From the NCBI GenBank assembly GCA_001839685.1, contig MLAK01001300.1:1-22267 (forward strand): 22,267 nucleotides of DNA, in the 5' to 3' direction. The notes below the pieces were generated by a model. It saw nothing but the letters and a program-made list of their open reading frames with translations. It had not been told where the DNA came from and did no database searches. Shown here piece after piece: positions 16,085 through 22,267 of the stretch (positions within the stretch are counted from its first letter, which is position 1; the number at the start of each line of letters is the position of its first letter). The DNA comes from Tritrichomonas foetus (Eukaryota > Parabasalia > Tritrichomonadida > Tritrichomonadidae). Made by a program: the position numbers and the translations under genes.

Positions 16085-17797
16085 ATGACAGAAGAAGATC
16101 TTCCAATCCAACTTCCTCAAATCCCCGAAGTTCCATTCTCGTATTTGACAACAGGAGTTCTTCCAGTTGGGCAGCGCCTTGTCCATTATATCGAATCCGT
16201 TCTTCGTGCCAAAGTTCCAGATGATTATCGCGTTAATTGCGAACGCCTCGATGAAATCCGTGAACAACTTAGAAACCAACACGGACTTCAAGACGAGCAA
16301 CTTCATTTATATGCCGACTACGTCACTCTAATCACCGGATTAACGCAAGATTTCGATATCTCCGAAAGCGGCGCAAAAGTGCAATTCCAGTGGGAAAAAA
16401 CCAAACTCAACCTCGTCGATTTTGATGTATGCTGCATGGGATATAACGTTGTGGTTGGACTTCTTAAAATTGCATCTCGCATATCACTCAATTCAGATTC
16501 AAACCTTCGAACCATGATCAACGCCATCAATCCAGCCAGAGCCATTTGCAACAAAATTTTGGAGCTCCACCGAGAAGATTTTTCAAGCGCCGTTGCACAT
16601 GACAAAATTATCGCTCTTTCCGGCTTTTTGGAGGCTTTTTGGGTCCACGCAACAATTTGCATGAGTATATTCGCCCACAAAAACGCTTTACTAGTTGCAA
16701 AACTCGCAAAATTATTATCGACCTTATATGCGAAAACTTCGCCAGCCATGAACGATCTCGCGCTTTACTTTAACGTTCTCGCGTCAATCAAAATGAGTGA
16801 AAATTCAATGGCCAACAAAGAATACGGAATTGCCATCGCATATGGAAATCAGGCAATATCGCTCGTCCCACAGCCAGCAAATAAGAAAGCAAAGCAGTCA
16901 CCAGCCGCTGCCATTCTTGCCCCTCTGGTTGACCCATTTCGGCCAAAGCTCGAAACGACCATCGATGATAACCGCCGCATTTATTTCGAAGCTGTGCCAT
17001 CAGTTGAAGAAGTGCCAGCTTGCAAAGCACCACCATTCGCCGGAAAATATAAGTGGGAGTCAGACTTCCAAGTCGAGCCATACAATTCAACAGTTTCAAT
17101 CAACGTCAAAGAAAATATCACCAAAAGACACGAAAACTTCATCGAACAAATCCAGAACGCATCAGCAGATATCGCCGAAGCACGCTCGCTTGTTCCAGAG
17201 CAGCTCGAAAACGAGATGCATCAGATGATATCAGATTTATACGCTAAACGAACCCTATGTCGCGAGAAAACGGAAGCAATTGCGAACATACTTGGTCAAA
17301 GAGCCCAAGTCATTTCACAAAGGTATCCAAACGCTTTTGGTCAATTTAACCAATTAAGGCCAATTGTTGACCAAGCTGCTCAGACCGACCTCTTCTTCGA
17401 AACACAGTACGGAAAAGCTAAGTCTCTCCTTCAGTCAATGAAAGACCACTCAGCAATTCTTGCCCAATCCCAAGATACCATGAATATTCTCGCCAAGCAG
17501 GCGCAGGATGCTGCCACAGAGGCCATCGAAGCTTCAAAGTCTACCGATATGACATCTGTCCTCAAAGCAAACACAAAATTCACTACAACATTCGACCAAA
17601 TAGCAGCACAATTAAATCCATTGTTTGTTCAGATTCGAAACTCAACAACTGCGATTCGTGCTGAAGCCGAAAGGAACGTGAAACCATATCAGGCGGAGAT
17701 ACAGACAGTGCGTGGCGGATTTGGTCAAGGTATTCAATGCTACACCAATCTATTACAACAGCTTACTAACCTTCAAAACCAAATCTCGAATTGCTAA
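16085..17797 (+). CDS. BRO1-domain protein, ALIX/Bro1-like (ESCRT-associated)
   Basis: 570 aa, alpha-helical. Residues about 5-325 fit a BRO1 domain, the boomerang-shaped module that binds ESCRT-III (CHMP4/Snf7). Recognisable stretches are FQWEKTKLNLVDFDVCCMGYN (101-121), matching the yEkanvLFNiaAl region, EYGIAIAYGNQAISLV (246-261), and DDNRRIYFEAVPSVEEVP (294-311), matching the iYhdrVPdlkdL segment. Residues about 335-570 are long helices resembling a shortened ALIX V domain, the region that binds LYPxL motifs. There is no proline-rich tail, unlike metazoan ALIX (about 870 aa), so docking sites for TSG101 or endophilin are missing. A role in endosomal sorting or membrane scission is expected from the family. 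The gene uses more C- and G-ending codons than its neighbours, which may mean high expression. It converges on the HMG-box gene. Confidence 0.78.
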   Translation: MTEEDLPIQLPQIPEVPFSYLTTGVLPVGQRLVHYIESVLRAKVPDDYRVNCERLDEIREQLRNQHGLQDEQLHLYADYVTLITGLTQDFDISESGAKVQFQWEKTKLNLVDFDVCCMGYNVVVGLLKIASRISLNSDSNLRTMINAINPARAICNKILELHREDFSSAVAHDKIIALSGFLEAFWVHATICMSIFAHKNALLVAKLAKLLSTLYAKTSPAMNDLALYFNVLASIKMSENSMANKEYGIAIAYGNQAISLVPQPANKKAKQSPAAAILAPLVDPFRPKLETTIDDNRRIYFEAVPSVEEVPACKAPPFAGKYKWESDFQVEPYNSTVSINVKENITKRHENFIEQIQNASADIAEARSLVPEQLENEMHQMISDLYAKRTLCREKTEAIANILGQRAQVISQRYPNAFGQFNQLRPIVDQAAQTDLFFETQYGKAKSLLQSMKDHSAILAQSQDTMNILAKQAQDAATEAIEASKSTDMTSVLKANTKFTTTFDQIAAQLNPLFVQIRNSTTAIRAEAERNVKPYQAEIQTVRGGFGQGIQCYTNLLQQLTNLQNQISNC

Positions 17798-18009
17798 GTA
17801 AAATAAACTATTCCTCAACCTAGAAAATTTTGAATTATTTTAAAAATATTTATTTCTTTGAAGAAGTTATTGCTATGGCATAAGTACTTATTTCTTCGAG
17901 TTATATTTATCAATAAATGAGTATAGATGGAAGAAAATTTCAAGAAAAACAAATGGCAATATTTGCTCGATCAAATCAACGATTCTTTTGTTTATTATTA
18001 AATTAGGAA

Positions 18010-18306
18010 TCATTTACCATCTTTTTTCTTTTTTATAATCTTTCCTGTCTTTGGTTTGGCTTTTTCTACTGATCCTTTGAGTTGCGTCATTTCTTGGAGG
18101 TAACGTTGCTTGTCAGCTTTAGCTTTCTCTTCATACGGCGCACGCATTTCACTTGAAAGACTCTTCCACATCTCACCTAGCTTCTTTCCAACATCACCAA
18201 ATGTCAAATCTGGAAATTCTTTGTTTACATCAGCTCTTTTGTCACTACAGAAGAACATGTAGGCACTAAGTCCTCTCTTTGGTTTAGTTGTATCCTTGCG
18301 ACTCAT
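18010..18306 (-). CDS. HMG-box chromatin protein (HMGB/NHP6-like)
   Basis: 98 aa from the ATG at 18304-18306 (MSRKDTTKPKRG). One HMG box spans about 8-76: PKRGLSAYMFFCSDKR, FGDVGKKLGEMWKSLSS and APYEEKAKADKQRYLQEM. A lysine-rich tail follows (84-98). Length and layout match yeast NHP6, a non-sequence-specific DNA-bending protein of chromatin. The frame runs upstream to 18357, but that extension opens with GTG and its only internal ATG (18345) lies beyond the initiator motifs at 18328-18338, so the start at 18306 fits best and leaves a leader of about 25-30 nt. The next minus-strand gene lies about 300 bp upstream. Confidence 0.93.
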   Translation of the reverse strand: MSRKDTTKPKRGLSAYMFFCSDKRADVNKEFPDLTFGDVGKKLGEMWKSLSSEMRAPYEEKAKADKQRYLQEMTQLKGSVEKAKPKTGKIIKKKKDGK

Positions 18307-18327
18307 TTTCGCCTGAGACAAATTTAA

Positions 18328-18338
18328 AAATGAAGTGA
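18328..18338 (-). promoter_or_regulatory. Initiator-like motifs of the HMG-box gene
   Basis: On the minus strand TCACTT (18333-18338) and TCATTT (18328-18333) both match the Trichomonas initiator TCAYTW. Transcription from the A residues would start 25-30 nt before the ATG at 18306 and exclude the longer GTG-opened frame. Confidence 0.45.
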
Positions 18339-18605
18339 AGAACATGATGAACTTCACTCATTTATTCACTTGATATTTGTTCACATCAAACTTTAAAGTG
18401 AACATGTAATACTTTTTGAGAGAAAACCGAAAGATATCTGACTTTTTCTAAAAAAAGAAAATATGACAACTTCCTATTCCACCTCACCTCAGGCATAAAT
18501 AAACCAAAGAGAGAGAAACATATTCCCATGAATAAAAAAAAAATATATTTTTTGGGAGATAATATTGTTTAGTAAATATTCAAATCAGAAAATAAAATTT
18601 AAATT

Positions 18606-19589
18606 TTACATAATTAAGTCATCTAATTCATTAGAATGGTTATATTTCCACATCTTTCCTTTCTTGGTGTTAAAAATGTCTATGCAAGCATAAGTTTCAA
18701 CTTCATCAACAACTTCATCCCAATGTTTGAGAAGCCTATTTCCTCTCATTGGCTCAAACTCTTCAGTATGATGCATTTCACCACTTTTGTCACGTTTGAG
18801 AGCCTCCACAATTTTCTTTGCATAAACTTTGACAGCTTTTCTTGTGCTAATTCTGATTCTTATTGAAATAAAAAGTACCAAAATTAAAACAAAAGCAACT
18901 AAAACAAGTGCCAAACTTGTCTTATTTTGTTCAGCAAACACGAAAACTTTGCATTTCATATCTAAAATAGGATTCAATGAAATATAGTAACCATCGGTGA
19001 TGTGAATGTCATAATCAGAACTTGAAATTCTATTAATTGCATCATCGAAAACAGGATAAGAAGAAAATTCATTAGATAAATCTGTGTAAGTGACTGGAAG
19101 AGAAGCATTACAAAATTCATTCGGATTTGATGCAATAAATTTGCCCATTCGAATGGCCAATTTCATCGCTTTCATATTCAATTCAACATCAGTCACACAA
19201 ACTTTGCCAGAAAACTTATAGCCGTGGTTACATTTTGCGACACCTTTGTGACATGTTGCGTCTTCTGGGCATGGAATACATTTTTCATATATTGTGTCTG
19301 AACTGCAATATGGAATAGGTTTGTTTTTCTTATTATATAATAAAATTGATGCAACAAACAAAAAGCAGGCCAAAATTAATGGAAGGATTGTCCATATATC
19401 GTAAATTGGCTCTTCTGGCTTACTTCTTTTCCGGCGTCGTAGATGATGTGGATGTTTTGATTGATAGTAAGATTTGTGGTCTTCGACTTTGTGAGATTTT
19501 CGCTTTTTTGGAGTTTTCGATAATTCTTCTATTTCTTTGATGTCATCTTCATCAAAATACTTTTTATTAAGGAATATATTTGTTGACAT
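18606..19589 (-). CDS. MAN1/LEM2/Heh-like inner nuclear membrane protein (MSC domain)
   Basis: 327 aa. Residues 1-62 are hydrophilic with basic clusters (KTPKKRKSHK at 25-34; HHLRRRKRSKP at 48-58) that could serve as nuclear import signals. TM1 is about 63-85. A lumenal domain (about 90-222) contains the Cys pattern YCSS...CIPCPEDATCHKGVAKCNHGY...C (Cys95, 104, 107, 113, 120, 131), typical of the Man1-Src1p C-terminal family. TM2 is about 224-246. The tail (about 250-327; VKVYAKKIVEAL...WDEVVDEVETY...KGKMWKY) resembles the winged helix of MAN1/LEM2, which in other eukaryotes binds DNA or recruits CHMP7/ESCRT-III to the nuclear envelope. No LEM or HeH helix-extension-helix motif is evident in the short N-terminus. 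The stop lies in TAAA. Confidence 0.8.
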   Translation of the reverse strand: MSTNIFLNKKYFDEDDIKEIEELSKTPKKRKSHKVEDHKSYYQSKHPHHLRRRKRSKPEEPIYDIWTILPLILACFLFVASILLYNKKNKPIPYCSSDTIYEKCIPCPEDATCHKGVAKCNHGYKFSGKVCVTDVELNMKAMKLAIRMGKFIASNPNEFCNASLPVTYTDLSNEFSSYPVFDDAINRISSSDYDIHITDGYYISLNPILDMKCKVFVFAEQNKTSLALVLVAFVLILVLFISIRIRISTRKAVKVYAKKIVEALKRDKSGEMHHTEEFEPMRGNRLLKHWDEVVDEVETYACIDIFNTKKGKMWKYNHSNELDDLIM

Positions 19590-19672
19590 GGTTTTTTGAA
19601 TCTTTTTTTCAAAACGTACTTCTCATGTATTTATCACTGATTATATATAGTCCTATTTGACAATTCTTCAGT

Positions 19673-19754
19673 GACACGATGGCCGAGTGGTTAAGGCGTG
19701 GGATTAGAGTCCCCATGGGTTTATCCCGCATCAGTTCGAATCTGGTTCGTGTCG
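19673..19754 (+). tRNA. tRNA-Ser (anticodon AGA)
   Basis: 82 nt, no intron. The acceptor stem GACACGA (19673-19679) pairs with TCGTGTC (19747-19753), with discriminator G. The D arm has GCC/GGC around GAGTGGTTAA. The anticodon loop TTAGAGT gives AGA at 19706-19708. A long class II variable arm (TGGGTTTATCCC) identifies Ser or Leu, and AGA fixes Ser (UCU/UCC codons). The T arm is ATCAG-TTCGAAT-CTGGT. The internal A box TGGCCGAGTGG and a B box resembling GGTTCGANTCC are present. The anticodon stem ends in an A-C mismatch at positions 31/39 (19703, 19711). No CCA is encoded, as expected for a nuclear gene. Confidence 0.95.
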
Positions 19755-19760
19755 TTTTTT
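19755..19760 (+). terminator. RNA polymerase III terminator of the tRNA gene
   Basis: Six T residues directly follow the discriminator base, the usual Pol III stop signal, with another T run shortly after. Confidence 0.8.
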
Positions 19761-20107
19761 TCTATTTTTCAGGTATTGATTGATGGTGTCGATTCACGAT
19801 TTGAGCGAACAATCAATTGTTTTCTTTTTCTCCCTATTTCAATGATGCTTAATCTTTTGAGATATTTATAGTTTTTTCTCCCTTACTTTTTTTACATTAT
19901 TTCCGAAATTGGAAAATCGAAATATTCTCTATGCGAATATAACTAGTGTTTAAAAAGGTTTTTATATAATTTTGTTTTTAGTTTCGTTGATTGCTCTTGC
20001 TCAAGGTTAAATATGAGAAAATAGCCATCGCTTTTCAAATTTTTTTGATGTTTTTATTTCAATTTTCAGAACATTTTATCTCCCTTTTTCTGAGATTTCA
20101 TAAAATC
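19761..20107. other. Intergenic, upstream of the last membrane protein gene
   Basis: About 350 bp of T-rich DNA. The reading frame of the next gene stays open here from 19991, but its first codon there is TTG and the region looks like non-coding leader. No clear TCAYTW motif lies near either candidate ATG (20048, 20108). Confidence 0.5.
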
Positions 20108-22225
20108 ATGTTTGAATCTCACTCTTTTAACCAGCATCCAAGGAAATTCCGATCATTCAGATCCCTTCAAGTAGCCATCAGCATTCTGAAAAAACAGATC
20201 GAGGAGAATCATTTTGGTTCTTTTCTTTTTTCTTTTATATCTGATAGTATCATGCATACATCAGCACATGGCATCACATTATCAGGAACAATATCCAATT
20301 TTTTATATATAATAATGATGGTAACAGGCGCTATATCATTTACATATTTAGGGAATGATTTTGATTCCAAAATGAAGAAATTTTTGACATCATACTGTGA
20401 ATTATTTCAATATACTCCAATGATTTCACCAGATGATTTTTTAACATTTGGTCCATTTTACATTCAAATTTTCATCTTTATTATCTGCACCATCGCCTAT
20501 ATTTGCTTTTATATTCACAGAATTGAAAGATATTATAGTTCGTTCTTTCATTCATATTTTTTATATTTCTGTTTGGCTTTATCAACTCCTTTCATTACAT
20601 ATGAATTAATAGCAATGTGTTCTTCTATCTTCAAACTCATTGAAACACATAATTTACATTGTTTAATTATTCCATATATTGGATTATATTGTTTGCCTGC
20701 ACTAATCATTTCTTCTCTTAGATCAATCATTTCATTGAACTTATCAATAAATTCATGGTCCAATAGCTCAATCTCAATAACATGTTCTTATTACTTTTCA
20801 TTAATTATAACTATGTTGTTTAATTCAATTGGATATTTTTGTTGGGAAGAGAAAAGAATTTTGTTTCTTTTTTATATTATATCTATTATAATACAGGTGT
20901 ACTTCATCAGACTCTTTCTAATAAGAATTTTTTTGATTAACAAATTCACCAAAATATTTGGATTGTTATACTCATTAATTATCATTTATTCATCAATATT
21001 AGGGATTTATAGAAATGCTGGAGGACCATCCAATAAATATATTTTTGGTTCATTTGTTGGTTGTGGATACTTGATTATATGTACTTTTGCAATTATATAT
21101 ATTGATTTTAAAACCACTAAACTTCAAGCTAAAGCAAATAAATTTTCTCTAAATGATGCATTGAATATTAGTGAAAATGAAATGGTTGAATTACTTTCCT
21201 ATACAATACCAGCTAAAACATTAAATTTAGCAAATAAAGAAATCATAAAAATTATATTTGATAGGTTTTCCTCTCTAAATATAAAATTATTAGGTTTAAG
21301 ATATTTATTAGAAGCCAAAGTTGATCATTCATTTATATATGAAAAAGCTGTCGAACTTTTAACACGATATTCAACATCTATGCTTACAGGAATTCAATTA
21401 ATTTCGATAGTTGAAATAACATCTGATTCTGTATTTGCACAAGACTCTACTTTGCACACATTAAAAAAGAAGCAAGTTACATATGTAATGTCATTGTGCT
21501 ATGCAGCTCAAGTTGAATTATGGAGATCAATTCTTCATTCTTCCAAATCAGAAATATTACATTATGCATATATTTTAAACAATGAAATAAAAAATGCTAC
21601 GAATTTTTTCAAACAAATGAATATTAATGAAAGATCCGAAGAGCAATATGGTCAACAATATGTTAATTTTATCACTAATATTACCGGAAACTTGGAAGAA
21701 TTACAACATTATCAAGATCCAGAGCCTAAAGAATCATCTCCAATTATGTTAAAAGTGAATAGGTCATCACCAAACCTTTTGAGCAGTAATAAATTATCAC
21801 CTTTAATTCAATCATACCAATCTTTTGATTCAACTCATCTAGAATCTTTTCCACAGTTAAGTCCTTTGAAAAAACAAATTAATCAAGTAACTCCACAGCG
21901 AATTGCGTTATGCAAAGAAGCAAATAATTTCAAAATGCCAGGTCAAGTATTAAATGAACGAATATCTCAAGCAATTTTCATTTTTGGTTTATTTTTGGCC
22001 TTTATGATTGATATTTTAGTAATTGTACATTGTAGACACATTTTTGGCCTTTATTCAAGCACTAAAACATATATAACAGTTCAAGATATGCTTTTCGAAG
22101 AATCTCATCAAAGATTAAGCCTTATTGTAAGACAAAAGAAAGGGGAATATAACAATTTGACATATTTTATACAACTAATTCAATCACTCCCTGAAGTTGC
22201 AATATATATTATGAATGAGTCATGA
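20108..22225 (+). CDS. Multi-pass membrane protein, possibly the truncated N-terminal part of a larger parabasalid transmembrane protein
   Basis: 705 aa from ATG 20108 (MFESHSFNQHPRK); ATG 20048 would add 20 hydrophobic residues and seems less likely. A short hydrophilic start is followed by about eight to ten membrane segments (residues about 60-335). A soluble, helical, presumably cytosolic part spans about 340-610 (LLGLRYLLEAK, TRYSTSMLTGIQ, VTYVMSLCYAAQVELW), with a Ser/Pro stretch near 540-595. A lone membrane segment (about 617-640) and 65 more residues precede the stop. This order recalls the N-terminal half of large Trichomonas multi-TM proteins that end in a nucleotide cyclase domain; that is inference from layout, not motif. 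The stop overlaps an ATG in another frame (22222-22225) that stays open to the window edge, so a frameshift may have cut the gene. Confidence 0.65.
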   Translation: MFESHSFNQHPRKFRSFRSLQVAISILKKQIEENHFGSFLFSFISDSIMHTSAHGITLSGTISNFLYIIMMVTGAISFTYLGNDFDSKMKKFLTSYCELFQYTPMISPDDFLTFGPFYIQIFIFIICTIAYICFYIHRIERYYSSFFHSYFLYFCLALSTPFITYELIAMCSSIFKLIETHNLHCLIIPYIGLYCLPALIISSLRSIISLNLSINSWSNSSISITCSYYFSLIITMLFNSIGYFCWEEKRILFLFYIISIIIQVYFIRLFLIRIFLINKFTKIFGLLYSLIIIYSSILGIYRNAGGPSNKYIFGSFVGCGYLIICTFAIIYIDFKTTKLQAKANKFSLNDALNISENEMVELLSYTIPAKTLNLANKEIIKIIFDRFSSLNIKLLGLRYLLEAKVDHSFIYEKAVELLTRYSTSMLTGIQLISIVEITSDSVFAQDSTLHTLKKKQVTYVMSLCYAAQVELWRSILHSSKSEILHYAYILNNEIKNATNFFKQMNINERSEEQYGQQYVNFITNITGNLEELQHYQDPEPKESSPIMLKVNRSSPNLLSSNKLSPLIQSYQSFDSTHLESFPQLSPLKKQINQVTPQRIALCKEANNFKMPGQVLNERISQAIFIFGLFLAFMIDILVIVHCRHIFGLYSSTKTYITVQDMLFEESHQRLSLIVRQKKGEYNNLTYFIQLIQSLPEVAIYIMNES

Positions 22226-22267
22226 CCTCCCCCTATAAATATCCAGAAATGAAACCAACGAATGAAA
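22222..22267 (+). other. Open frame running off the right edge
   Basis: ATG at 22222 overlaps the TGA of the membrane protein gene (ATGA) and opens 15 codons (MTSPYKYPEMKPTNE) to the end of the window. It may be the continuation of the same protein after a frame change, a separate gene start, or chance. Confidence 0.25.

Noticed and set aside
16318..16749. 143-codon frames on both strands within the BRO1-like gene
   Set aside because: They are shadows of the longer, family-matching frame and have no domain evidence.
18307..18357. N-terminal extension of the HMG-box protein (MKFIMFF...)
   Set aside because: It opens with GTG, and its only ATG lies upstream of the likely transcription start motifs.
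1..22267. Bacterial or viral origin, CRISPR arrays, prophage or toxin modules
   Set aside because: No such genes or arrays are visible. The protein families, class II tRNA without encoded CCA, Pol III terminator and initiator-like motifs all point to eukaryotic nuclear DNA.

Overview
The window looks like nuclear DNA of a parabasalid protist, with Tritrichomonas or a close relative as the best guess. The evidence is indirect. The DNA is very AT-rich, and the genes are dense, apparently intron-free and present on both strands. Several stop codons sit inside a TAAA tetranucleotide, the polyadenylation signal described in Trichomonas. Two genes have TCAYTW initiator-like motifs a short distance upstream of the ATG. 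The protein families are all eukaryotic: BRO1/ALIX, 3R-Myb, PP1-type phosphatase, DUSP-USP, MAN1/LEM2, TRIC, HMG box and a multi-pass membrane protein. No database search was possible, so the species call is inference.

Layout. 1-908: left flank with a cluster of Myb-site-like GGTTAACC/TAACYG motifs and a possible small gene split by an in-frame TGA. 909-2642 (-): a USP-fold protein in which all three catalytic positions appear substituted. 2643-5475: a long intergenic stretch holding a GC-rich inverted-repeat island (3236-3406) and a 1,095-bp transposable element (3642-4736). 5476-6753 (+): divergent PP1-like phosphatase. 7277-10852 (-): 1,191-aa protein of unknown function. 11191-12171 (-): TRIC-like cation channel. 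12319-13415: second copy of the transposable element, in opposite orientation. 13726-14631 (+): three-repeat Myb factor. 14632-16084: intergenic DNA with a 13-bp perfect hairpin and diverged direct repeats. 16085-17797 (+): BRO1/ALIX-like ESCRT protein. 18010-18306 (-): HMG-box protein. 18606-19589 (-): MAN1/LEM2-like inner nuclear membrane protein. 19673-19754 (+): tRNA-Ser(AGA). 20108-22225 (+): multi-pass membrane protein that may be cut short by a frameshift.

The genes do not form an operon or pathway; this is ordinary eukaryotic gene order. One thematic link is that ALIX/BRO1 and LEM2-type proteins both belong to ESCRT biology in other eukaryotes, but their proximity here is probably chance.

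The most notable observations are (1) the transposon pair, each copy with 14-bp terminal inverted repeats and its own perfect 8-bp target duplication, carrying the same frame-broken protein-like segments; (2) the triad-less USP; (3) the GC-rich structured island with no credible ORF; and (4) the overlapping frame change at 22222-22225. Three of the computed reading frames begin at non-ATG codons (the 1,191-aa protein, the HMG protein and the last membrane protein). I moved those starts to the first suitable ATG.
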